Below are positions 1 to 8,285 of a stretch of 64,000 nt of DNA, in pieces. Location: the NCBI RefSeq assembly GCF_033472595.1, contig NZ_CP137642.1:310001-374000 (forward strand), written 5' to 3'. Position 1 is the first letter of the stretch. Each line of letters begins with the position of its first letter. Source of the stretch: Methanoculleus receptaculi (GTDB taxonomy: Archaea; Halobacteriota; Methanomicrobia; Methanomicrobiales; Methanoculleaceae). Position numbers and translations under genes: made by a program. The notes under the pieces were generated by a model. It was given only the letters and a program-made list of their open reading frames with translations, ran no database searches and was not told the DNA's origin.

Positions 1-93
1 ACCCGCATATCAGAGATGGGGGTGAGTCATACGTGAATAATCGGTTAAATCCTAATACCACTGATCCCATCCACCCGGGGGAACACTCCTGAC

Positions 94-906
94 ATGATCG
101 ATCTTTTCCTATCCCTCCCTCCGGTAGTGCAGGCACTTCTTGGCGGATGTTTCACCTGGAGCTTTACTGCGCTTGGTGCTGCAGTCGTCTTCATGACCAG
201 GAGATTTAACCAGCGTCTCCTCGACGGAATGATGGGTTTTGCCGGCGGAGTGATGGTTGCGGCCAGTTTCTGGTCACTCCTGATACCTGCTCTCGACCTG
301 GCGGAGGAGATGGAGTTTATCCCGTGGCTTCCCGTCGCTTCCGGGTTTGCAGCGGGATGGATATTTCTGATGCTCCTGGACCGGATAATTCCCCACCTCC
401 ATATAGGTTTTCCAGTAGAAGAGGCAGAGGGGATGAAGTCTTCCTTACATCACACAACGCTTCTTGTGCTTGCCATCACCATGCACAACATACCGGAGGG
501 GCTGGCAATCGGGGTGGCATTCGGGGCTGTTGCGCTGGCGATTCCACAGGCCACGATCGCTGGTGCAATGGCGTTGACCATCGGTATAGCCATCCAGAAT
601 TTCCCGGAGGGCCTCGCCGTATCGATGCCGCTCCGGAGGGAGGGTATATCCAGGCTCCGCTGTTTCTGGTATGGCCAGCTATCGGCCGTTGTTGAGCCGG
701 TGATGGCCGTGATCGGTGCCGCGGTCGTTATCTTGGCCCGACCTGCACTTCCTGTGGCCCTGGCCTTTGCAGCAGGTGCCATGGTCTTTGTCGTGATCGA
801 AGAAGTCATTCCGGAATCGCTTAAGAACGGTTTTGAAGCGACAGCAACCTCGGGATTCCTTGCAGGGTTCCTGGTCATGATGATCCTGGATGTGGGCCTT
901 GGATGA
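94..906 (+). CDS. ZIP family divalent metal transporter
   Basis: This is a 270-residue integral membrane protein of the ZIP (GufA-like) family, which moves Zn2+ or other divalent metals into the cytoplasm. Two signature helices are visible: one carries HNIPEG near residue 132 and the next QNFPEG near residue 169. These supply the paired metal-site His/Asn/Glu residues typical of the family. Hydrophobic segments cover almost the whole length, and the length is normal. The ATG at 94 follows GGGGG by about 10 bases. It stands alone; the next gene on the strand is truncated. Metal specificity cannot be read from the sequence. Confidence 0.9.
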   Translation: MIDLFLSLPPVVQALLGGCFTWSFTALGAAVVFMTRRFNQRLLDGMMGFAGGVMVAASFWSLLIPALDLAEEMEFIPWLPVASGFAAGWIFLMLLDRIIPHLHIGFPVEEAEGMKSSLHHTTLLVLAITMHNIPEGLAIGVAFGAVALAIPQATIAGAMALTIGIAIQNFPEGLAVSMPLRREGISRLRCFWYGQLSAVVEPVMAVIGAAVVILARPALPVALAFAAGAMVFVVIEEVIPESLKNGFEATATSGFLAGFLVMMILDVGLG

Positions 907-979
907 GGGCGCAAGACCAGTTCCTCTATAATTCCCAAAGATTTCGCAAATACTATCTGTTCCGGGTTGCACAGTGTTG

Positions 980-1158
980 TTAATGAATTTCCGTCTCTTA
1001 ATTCCGATAATCGTAGCCGTTTTTGCAGTGATTGCAGCGGTTCTATTCTCCTTCTGGCCGCAATCACCATCCGGGGATGAGTCGCTCACTATGGTTATCA
1101 TTGCGACCTCAGATCTCCAGAGCCTGGTGGAGCCGTTCAAACCCAAACTCCTCATACA
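980..1158 (+). pseudogene. 5' fragment of a membrane-anchored or secreted protein, cut by an IS element
   Basis: The open frame begins at ATG 980 (an upstream in-frame TTG lies at 974). It encodes an N-terminal hydrophobic segment (residues about 3-25), then a polar linker and a stretch reading IIATSDLQSLVEPF. That last motif weakly recalls the start of metallophosphoesterase or 5'-nucleotidase domains, but this is a guess. The reading frame runs straight into the left end of the insertion sequence at about 1159 and stops there. The rest of the gene is not on the other side of the element, so DNA was also lost. Non-functional remnant. Confidence 0.6.
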
Positions 1159-2577
1159 TTAGGGAATATATTCAGTTCAAGCCTCTCTGCGATCTTCCGT
1201 ACCTGCTTTGGCACCTCGGTGATCGCTCTCTCCTCCCCGCTCCTCACTGCATACACCTTTGAAAGTTTCAGGAGGAGACCATGCGGTGAGAGATGAGCGG
1301 TCATTCCCACTTTCTTGATCCTATTCAGGATCCTGCAGTAGAGGTAGAGACACAGGAACCCCACAAAGACGTGGCCAAAGACCGCCGTTGCATCGCGGAG
1401 GTATAGTTTATCCGCCTGGATTAAACTGTTGAACACAAGCATTATGTTCTTCCACCAGGCTTCTGGACTTGTAGAGGTCGTAGACCTCCCGGGGTTCTGC
1501 CGCGAGGGATGAGACGATCAGGATCCGGCCAGCGCGCTTCAGTCGCTTATTCAGCGTCTCTCGGTCGATCACCCCCTCTTCCAGCAACCGGTAGAGCGTC
1601 TTCTCCTCCTCCGCCACCAGATCGACATCCTCATAGAGGTAGAGCGTCACCCCCTCCACCTCACGTTTCCCCGCATGGATCAGCCGTTTGTGGTAGAAGA
1701 AGTGGTCGGTGAGGTGGATCCGGGTCTCATACCGGGTGCTGTTGCGGCGCTGGGGGAGGACGAACTGGAGTCCTGACTCTCGCAGCAGGTTCTCGTTTGC
1801 CTCCGAGACGAAACCCCTATCGAGAACGAGGGTCGCGCCAGGGGCATCGATCTCGGCGAGGGACCGGACAAGCGTGGCGACATCCCGGACCGAGCCTGGC
1901 AGGCCCCGGATCATCACAGGAAGTCCTGTATCGGTCGCACTGAAGAGCGCGATGTTGACCTGCGGGAGCCAGATATCATCGGCGTTGTAGCCGAACTCGG
2001 CCAGGTTCACGGTATCGGAGCAGGAGAAGACAAATGAGAGGTCATAGACGAGGTGCTGTGCACGTGAGGAGAGATGCTGGAAGACCGTCTGTTGAGCGGT
2101 GCGGTCACCGCCGACCGCTGTTAGTACCCGGGAGAGCGTTCTTGGGTCACAGTCAGGTTTGATATCAAGGATGTTGTCAAGTTTATCCCACACATCCGCA
2201 ACCCGCGAGAGCGGTGTGTAACCGGTGACCCGGGTGAATGTCAGTACAACGAGTTCCTGCCAGTAGTCTGGGAAAGCGTCCTGGAGAACCGGTAACAGGT
2301 CCGTGAACTCCTCTGTCATGAGGGCGGCGTTCCCATACTCCCTGACCGTCCTGAAAGAATGGAGGGGACGGCTACCACGCGATCCTTTCGGGATGAGACC
2401 AGCTTCTTTTGTGAGACGGCCAAGATACGTGCTCACCTTCTTCGGCGATTTGGTGGTCCTGTCGTAGACACTCGTTGAGCGGTAGACGTAGGGTTTGTTC
2501 TGGATGTATTTGATCTCCAGGCACTTCTCACCCTTCCGGCGCTGCTCTTCCAGCCAGGCACGAACCCAGTCTTCCAT
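1152..2577 (-). pseudogene. IS1634-family transposase, frameshifted near its C terminus
   Basis: The main frame (2577 to 1408) encodes 389 residues. It begins with the N-terminal stretch typical of IS1634 transposases (IQNKPYVYRSTSVYDRTT) and carries a DDE-type core (VLDRGFVSEANENLL near residue 250, then a region ending SLVEEH). At about 1430 the frame breaks. The remaining conserved C-terminal part (FNSLIQADKLYLRD, VFGHVFVGFLCLYLY) continues in another frame, 1442 to 1152. One base gained or lost explains it, and no slippery heptamer is evident. The second frame reads through the left terminal repeat and stops just outside it, at 1152. The ATG lies at 2577, about 80 bases inside the right end. 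Confidence 0.8.
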
Positions 2578-2671
2578 ATGATATAATATTAGGGATTATA
2601 AGTATATAGATCTTGCGATTTGAGTGGCGGGATTGGAAAAATGAGGATGATTTGAAGAGTATAATCCCTAA
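1159..2671 (-). mobile_element. IS1634-like insertion sequence (IS4 superfamily), degenerate
   Basis: A 1.5-kb element carries one transposase gene on the minus strand. Imperfect terminal inverted repeats are visible: the left end reads TTAGGGAATATATTC from 1159, and the reverse complement of the right end reads TTAGGGATTATACTC at 2671-2657. The core TTAGGGA is shared. I see no convincing target-site duplication. Left of it lies an interrupted gene and right of it a truncated IS21 istA, so it sits at a rearranged junction. The transposase is frameshifted, so the copy is probably inactive unless served in trans. Family assignment rests on the transposase sequence. Confidence 0.75.
2589..2671. 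repeat. Inverted repeat at the right end of the IS1634-like element
   Basis: TTAGGGATTATAAGTA begins at 2589, and its near-perfect inverse GAGTATAATCCCTAA occupies 2657-2671, which is the outer terminal repeat. The inner copy has the same orientation as the element's left end. The right end therefore contains an extra terminal-repeat-like sequence that could form a hairpin around the transposase promoter. Confidence 0.6.
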
Positions 2672-3690
2672 ATCATGCGGTGTTTGGGCTGAAATACTCT
2701 CCCGACACCGTTGAACTTGTCGGCGGCAATGAGTTGCTTGCACGCCACAAACGCCGATTCGGAAAAGGAGAACTGGCCTACGACCTCACGCACTTTCTCA
2801 AAACCTTCTCACGAAAACCAGGTGCCCTCCCGCACTCCCGGGTATTCCGGCAGTTGGACGAGTCGATTCAGCACCTATTGCATCATCACTATGCAGGAAG
2901 ACACAAAGACTTCCTGCCGATTCTCTCGCTGTTCCATGAAGTAGCTGAAGAGGAACTTGTTGCCGCGATCCGGTTCCTGGAAGACCGGGGTATGGTTCCC
3001 ACCTACGAGGCATTGCGGTGGATCATCATGCACCAAGAAGTTCAGGTGCCGGACACCCCGCTTCCTCTGGACCGTCTCATCATGGAGGAACCGAATTTCT
3101 CTCACTATGATGACTATCTCCGGGGTGTTCTCTGATGCCTGCCGGAATTGAAGATCTCTGTCATACCCTGCGTCTCTCGGGGCTTGCTGCGGCAGTACGG
3201 GAACTTGAACCGGGTCCGTGCTCCGAGGAGATTTTGGGGTTTCTCCTTCGTGCTCTGGAGTCTGAATACGAGTTGAGATTAGCACGAAAACGGTTGAATG
3301 CCATCCGAATAGCGGGGTTTCCCACGATGAAGCGGTTTGATGAGGTGGTGGTTGATCTGTTGCCGGATGATGGACGAGCGTATCTTTCGGTTCTGAAACA
3401 GTTACAGTTCATCGAAGAGCATCAGAATATCCTGATGATCGGGAACTCGGGAACCGGGAAGACCCATCTTGCGATCGCCACGGGGGTCCTGGCCTGTGAA
3501 CAGTGGTATCGGGTGATGTTCAAGACGACGGCGGGACTTGTCAACGAGCTGGTTGAAGCGAAACAGGAGCGGCGGTTGACGTATCTTCTCCGGCAGTTGA
3601 AACGAGTGGATCTCCTGATCCTGGATGAATTGGGGTATATTACCTTTGACCTGGCAGGAGCTGAACTGCTCTTCCAGTTGCTCACCTTTT
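2672..3690 (+). mobile_element. IS21-family element remnant (both ends missing)
   Basis: The interval contains only the end of istA and most of istB. Its left boundary is the IS1634-like right end and its right boundary falls exactly at the stop codon of the SMC-like gene. No IS21 terminal repeats are visible on either side, so the remnant cannot transpose. Confidence 0.7.
2680..3135 (+). pseudogene. istA: IS21-family transposase IstA, C-terminal fragment
   Basis: The 151 residues correspond to the C-terminal third of an IS21-type IstA transposase. The stretch around LARHKRRFGKGE, followed by an extended helical tail, is typical. The catalytic DDE core and the N-terminal helix-turn-helix are missing. 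The frame starts directly beside the right end of the IS1634-like element at 2671, so the 5' part was removed by that insertion and/or an associated deletion. The apparent GTG start at 2680 is fortuitous. Its stop at 3135 touches the istB start in the usual IS21 istA-istB coupling. Confidence 0.75.
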
Positions 3691-3767
3691 TTACTCCAGC
3701 CTCCCATCCCCTGGCACCTGAATCACCTTCCCCGGGACGCCGGCATACGGCGTGTCGTTGCAGGTAG
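3135..3767 (+). pseudogene. istB: IS21-family helper ATPase IstB, 3' truncated
   Basis: IstB is the AAA+ helper that works with IstA in target capture. The N-terminal helical region, Walker A GNSGTGKTH near residue 102 and Walker B LLILDELGY near residue 165 are intact. Homology stops after AELLFQLL at about 3690. The last roughly 25 codons before the stop at 3767 are foreign and lie antisense to the neighbouring SMC-like gene, whose stop codon is at 3691. The sensor and C-terminal part of IstB is therefore lost. With istA also cut, this IS21 copy is dead. Translation was once coupled to istA (the stop and start overlap at 3135). Confidence 0.8.
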
Positions 3768-5931
3768 CGACGATGACCTGGCAATGGTTCGCAACCTCCT
3801 TAAGGATCCGGCAGAGGCGCCGCATCCGGATCGGGTCGGCGTTCACCAGCCGGTCATCGATGACGATGAGGTTGCGCTCGTCTTTGCTCAAGAGGACACC
3901 CATAGCAAGACGCAGGAGGACGATGATCTGTTCGTGGGTTCCATAACTCAGGCAATCCAGGGGCAACGTTGCGTCATACTGTGGATTTGACACTTCAACC
4001 GGGAAGATATTCTCATTCATCCCGACCGAATCGTATGATCCATCGGTGAGCTGTGTGAGCCAGCGGTTCACCAGGTTGGCCACCGGGCCGGAAAGCGCCG
4101 TGGACTGCTCTTCCTTGAATGCCTGCATCAACTCATACAGAAGTTTCGCGGCTTCGGCCTGCCGGGTGACCCGATCGAGGTTGCGCTTCGTGGCCTCGAG
4201 CGATGCTTCCAGGTCCCCGATCCTGGAGTAGAAGCCCTCGGAAACAGCCTCCTCGATCCGGGCTTTTCTATCCACGATCTCCTTCTCAACGGACTGCATC
4301 TGCGTTCCAAGATCCTGGACAACAGTCAGAGCATCCGCATACTGCGCCTTCGGCTCTTCGACCCGGATCTTATACTCAACAAGGATGGCTGCAAGACCCT
4401 CACGTGCCTGCTCAAGTGCTACGAGCTCGTTCGCAAGCGTCTCCTGCAGGCGCTCGTAGGTGCCGTACGACCTCAATAGATCGGCATTCTGCTGCTCGAA
4501 TCCTTTCACCTGTGTTCGAAGTTCGACCAGGTGAGTGGATGCTTTCTGCGCTTTATCGAGCGCCTTCTCATGAGCGTCGCGAGCCTCTTTCTCCCCCTGC
4601 TGTTCATGCTCAATCTTTCGATTGAGACCTTTTTTCTCCGCGGTAAGACCTTCAGACATATCTTGAATAGCATCATCTGAGAGTTGCTGCCATTCGGGAG
4701 GGGCAGCACCGATCTTGCTTTTCTCCTTAGTAATTTTCTGCTGAATCAGGGTAATGTCTTCTCTGTGCTGCTCAAGCCCTTTTTCGGAAGTGAGTTCTTT
4801 ACGCGTCTTCTTGAGCCGCTTGATCTCCTGCTCAAGCTCCTGGCGGAGCTGCTGGAGGCCATAAAGTTCCTGCTCATCTGTCACCCCAAAGCGTTCGAAG
4901 AGCGAATCACGTTCAGCAGATAGAGATTGTAAGTTTGTCTGCAGTTCTTCAAGCGAAGATCCACCGCCCCGCAGATGAATTGTTCCAAGGTCACCGACTG
5001 TGAATGTGGTCGGGCCGAGAACAAGATACTCATTTTCCTCGGCGAGGTATTCTGCATCCGGGTCTGCTGTTATCGATAGATTTTCGATCTGCAGATCGAA
5101 CCCGATACGGATGGCAGCCTGCTCAATCTGGCCGAGAAGAGTGGCCAGTTCCAGTTGTTGCTCCTGATACTTCTCCAGATCCTTCTTTGAGGGGAGGGGG
5201 GTTGTGGAGAGGACCTGTTTTTGCTCCCACAGGTCTTTTTCGGTGGTCTGGATACGCTCGATCTGCTCCTGAACACCCGCCATCTGCTCTTCGATCCGCC
5301 GGGTTCGCTCTATCGCCTGGAGGATATCAAGTTCCTTCTCCACCTGTTGTAACCGGGGGGCATGGGCATCTTTCCAGGATGCGTGATACTTCTCAGCCGC
5401 TATCTGCTCCATGCGTGATTCGGCCTGAAGTTCTTCGGCCTCACGCTGTGTCCCTGCAAGACGCGTATTTATCTCGTCGATCTGTGTGAGGCGGCGTTCT
5501 ATCGCCGTACGATCGTCCGCGATCTTCTTCCAGGCCGCTTCAGCCTGTTGAACAGTCTCTTCTTTCTGCCTCTTCTCCGCCTCCAGAGCGGCCCCCTCGG
5601 AGATCTTTTGCTTGAGGTCCTCAACCTCTGCGCGGGCGGTTTTGAGCGCTTTGGCTTTCAGCCGCTGCTGTTCGGCGAAACCTTCCAGTTCCAGGCGGTG
5701 CCCTTCCACACCTCAGTCACGCTCATAGAGAATCTGCAGTTCTGCTTCGATCCCCGGGATCACCTTCTGGAGTTGATCCGGCTGGCTTCCTGCCTTTATC
5801 TTGCCCTTTGGAGTGCAGAACGATCCATATTCAGCTTCAATTTCCTTGAGAATCCGGTCTTCGTCGGGCGATCTCGCGGCGGGGAGACCCCGGACCAGGA
5901 GACCGGCAGGGTCGTCTCGTTCCGGAAGCAC
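3691..5931 (-). pseudogene. SMC/Rad50-like coiled-coil ATPase, 5' truncated and with an internal stop
   Basis: Reading from about 5931 down, the frame gives a coiled-coil segment, then an in-frame TGA at 5713-5715, then 672 more residues to the TAA at 3691. The long body is glutamate/lysine/glutamine-rich heptad sequence. The C-terminal head carries a signature-like LSYGTHEQIIVLLRLAMG and a Walker B-like LIVIDDRLVNADP. This layout fits SMC/Rad50/YhaN-type ATPases that act on DNA. The N-terminal head with Walker A is absent: upstream of about 5880 the frame is no longer recognisable. Such ATPases are common in defence and repair islands, but this copy should not fold an ATPase. A GTG three bases after the stop could still start a headless protein. 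Confidence 0.7.
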
Positions 5932-6000
5932 TCCATGCTGGTCATCGACTACCGGGACCGGGGCGGGACCGCGGGATAGCCGCCACCCCCCCGCAGGTCC

Positions 6001-6660
6001 TCACGCCGGCGGCCGCCCGCCCATCCGGTCCCCCAGATACCGGACATCACAGAGGCGGGTCTCCGAAAGAATGAGCTCCCGGTTGGCGACGATGTGGCGA
6101 TAATCCCCGGTATAGAGCACCGTGCCGTCGATCGCCGCGGCGACGTCGTGGGCGTCGAGGAGCACCTCGCAGTCGTCGTAGTCCTCGATGACCGCACTGA
6201 ACCGGTCCCAGATCTCGCGGTAAGGCTCCGTTCGTGCATGAAGCGCCAGCACCTTCCGGTCCTCGAGGGCGGAGCGCCGCCGCCGGCAGAGCGCTTCATA
6301 CCGCTCTTTCACCGCGAGAAGCGTCACCAGGGCCGCTGCCGGCTGCTCGCGACAGAGTTCGGCAACATGCCGGAGAAGCGGGACGGTCTTCCACCCCCGG
6401 CTCTCGGCCTCGGCGAGGAGGGTCTCCGCCGACCCGTCCCGCTTCAGGTGCGCAACCGCCCGCCGGAACTCGCGGACGAGATTCTGCTGGATGGTGTGGC
6501 ACCGCCCGCCCGTCCCGTCCCCGAAACACTCGGCCCAGACCCCTGTGCTGGAGTGGTTCGGCTCCGGGTCCTCAAAGACATCCGCGGCCCCGGTGCCCCA
6601 GGTGTCGGCGGCGTGAAAATAGTACCCGATGAGGACGTTGCTGTCGAGGAAATAGGGCAG
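6001..6660 (-). CDS. PIN-domain protein, likely ribonuclease toxin of a Panacea/PIN pair
   Basis: About 219 residues form a PIN-type nuclease. The start reads YFLDSNVLIGYY with the first conserved Asp, and the end reads DAHDVAAAIDGTVLYTGDYRHI, the usual late acidic PIN motif. The middle is helical. The long open frame upstream to 6861 is a shadow of the next gene. The likely start is a CTG at 6660-6658: GGGAGGAGG lies just before it, no ATG, GTG or TTG suits the domain boundary, and the stop of the upstream gene (6662) abuts it. PIN proteins cleave RNA in many toxin-antitoxin modules. Toxicity here is inferred from pairing with the Panacea gene. Confidence 0.7.
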   Translation of the reverse strand: MPYFLDSNVLIGYYFHAADTWGTGAADVFEDPEPNHSSTGVWAECFGDGTGGRCHTIQQNLVREFRRAVAHLKRDGSAETLLAEAESRGWKTVPLLRHVAELCREQPAAALVTLLAVKERYEALCRRRRSALEDRKVLALHARTEPYREIWDRFSAVIEDYDDCEVLLDAHDVAAAIDGTVLYTGDYRHIVANRELILSETRLCDVRYLGDRMGGRPPA

Positions 6661-6661
6661 G

Positions 6662-7687
6662 TTACCTCCTCCCTGCCGGAGACTCGCTGCACGCGAGATC
6701 GCGAGAGATGCGCATTGCCATATCGACAAGAGCCGAGACCTCGCCGTCGGAATCCGGGGGGAGCGAAGGCGGATTATCGCGGGTGATCGCGTCCCGCTCG
6801 GCGTTGAAGCGCCGCTCCGCGGTGTCGCAGAAATCCTGCAACTGCTCCTCCTGATACACAATCGGGATCATCTGCGTTGCGACGACGTGCGAGACGAAAC
6901 AGAGGGCATCGCAGCCTTCGGTCGCAAGTGCGGGGGCGTGCGAAGGGTTGTGGCGGAGCATCGAGCGGTAGGCGTCGTCCCATGCCAGGTACGCGTCATA
7001 GAAGATCTCCAGGGCGGGCAGGGGATACGCCGCGATGAAGCTGTCCAGGACCTCCTCGACGGTGGCAATCCGCTCCGCATTCAGCGGGTGGAGCGCGTTG
7101 CTAACCTCCGTAGAGAGAGGGAGGATGCCGGTGCAGAACGTGCGCTCGAAGCCGTCGGCGTGCAGGCCGCAACGCTCCAGGTACGCCAGCTCGCTTGAAT
7201 CCAACCGGAAGCGTTCAAGCGGGATCTCCTCACCGTCGGAAAACTCCTTCCAGAGGCGGAACTGGTGGGTTATATCGCTGATACGGTCTGCGCTTTTTTC
7301 CTTCATCCACTGGAGCACGGTCCAGAGAAGCACCCGCTCGTAGGGGGTAAAGAGCGAAAGATCCGCCTGAACTTTGGGGTAGTATGCGTAGGGTTCGTAA
7401 CTCCTGCTCCGGGAACGGCTGCCCGACGTCCGTCTGCCCGGATACGCCTTTGCTGTCGGTGCCTTCACGTCCAGGTAGGCGCTCGGCTCAAACGTCAACT
7501 GGAACGCCGCAGCCTCGGCAGGTCCCTTCGGCATGCGGATATAGGTCGTCCCGCAGAGTGTTGTTCCCCGCTGGTTGTAGTAGATGAGGTCCACAAAGAA
7601 GATGAACTTCAGGAGTTTCGTCCGGCCGATGCGGCCGTTGTGCTCCACCGCGTATAGCAACGCATTGATCAACTTCTGCTTCCGCAT
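6662..7687 (-). CDS. Panacea (DUF4065/SocA-like) domain protein, candidate antitoxin
   Basis: The 341-residue protein begins with a Panacea-type domain: TKLLKFIFFVDLIYYNQRG, then TTYIRMPKGP near residue 53. After a basic insert it closes with the hallmark ISDITHQFRLWKE near residue 140. The remaining roughly 190 residues form a helical domain I do not recognise. Panacea domains are known as versatile antitoxin modules that neutralise different partner toxins. The gene lies immediately upstream of a PIN-domain gene, and its last codons contain that gene's ribosome-binding site, so the two are translationally linked. It is intact, unlike most of its neighbours in the island. Antitoxin function is inferred. 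Confidence 0.75.
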   Translation of the reverse strand: MRKQKLINALLYAVEHNGRIGRTKLLKFIFFVDLIYYNQRGTTLCGTTYIRMPKGPAEAAAFQLTFEPSAYLDVKAPTAKAYPGRRTSGSRSRSRSYEPYAYYPKVQADLSLFTPYERVLLWTVLQWMKEKSADRISDITHQFRLWKEFSDGEEIPLERFRLDSSELAYLERCGLHADGFERTFCTGILPLSTEVSNALHPLNAERIATVEEVLDSFIAAYPLPALEIFYDAYLAWDDAYRSMLRHNPSHAPALATEGCDALCFVSHVVATQMIPIVYQEEQLQDFCDTAERRFNAERDAITRDNPPSLPPDSDGEVSALVDMAMRISRDLACSESPAGRR

Positions 7688-7691
7688 CCTA

Positions 7692-8285
7692 TCACCCTGA
7701 CCCTGAAGCTTCCGCTATAACCGGGGAAACAAGTCTGTATGTGTGCGTATTACAGGTAATAAAAGATAACCCTTTCTGAACGCAGGGATGAAGGCGCGAT
7801 TCACGACGGGCCGAAGGGTGCGAGTGCAGGTCGGCCAGGTCATCAAGGGCCAGGTATCTCCCCTCGCAGAGGCGGAGAATCGTTACCTCAACTGCCTTCC
7901 TCGACGCTTTCCGCATAGAACTGACAGGCCCTGCAATCTCGTGCAACGTATCCAAATGTTCGGATCTTGCGATCAAATGTTCGAAGCTTTCTGGCAAATG
8001 TTCGGAACTCCCCGGCAAATGTTCGGAGCTCGGCTTCGAACAGATCCCAGGAGCTCCGAACATTTCACCTTCCATCGGGTGGTGACCAGGACGGTAGTAG
8101 AACGTGCTCCTGCCCGACCCCTCGCTCATCAGAAGCCCTTTCTCGACCGGGCCGCCAAGAGCTACGGTGGTGTCGTGCGGGTGCTCTTTCGTCACCTCTT
8201 TGAGCTTGCTGCGGTTAACGCATCCTCCGGAAGGAGGTGACGACCCGCTCCTACGTGAGACGCTCACGCTCGCCGAGGTGCTCAT
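7692..8285 (-). pseudogene. C-terminal remnant of an AlbA/RecG-like ATP-binding regulator with EHL repeats
   Basis: The 197-residue frame opens with about 25 poor-quality residues. It then reads like the C-terminal winged-helix part of AlbA_2/RecG-like transcriptional regulators (KLKEVTKEHP, GLLMSEGSGRSTFYYRPG). Next come at least four Ser-Glu-His-Leu type units between about 8040 and 7940; their DNA repeats CAAATGTTCGGA. A last winged-helix-like segment follows (LRLCEGRYLALDDLADL). The N-terminal ATP-binding part is missing. Its ATG at 8285 overlaps the stop of the next remnant (ATGA). It may be expressed as a small protein, but it looks like debris. Confidence 0.5.

Noticed and set aside
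1408-1445. Programmed frameshift to make the IS1634-like transposase
   Set aside because: No slippery heptamer or downstream structure is evident; a simple one-base change explains it better.
4203-5489. Several plus-strand frames opposite the SMC-like gene
   Set aside because: They are antisense shadows of a coiled-coil gene with biased composition; no domain motif appears.
5713-5715. TGA as selenocysteine in the SMC-like gene
   Set aside because: Coiled-coil position, no known selenoprotein family, and the gene is already truncated.
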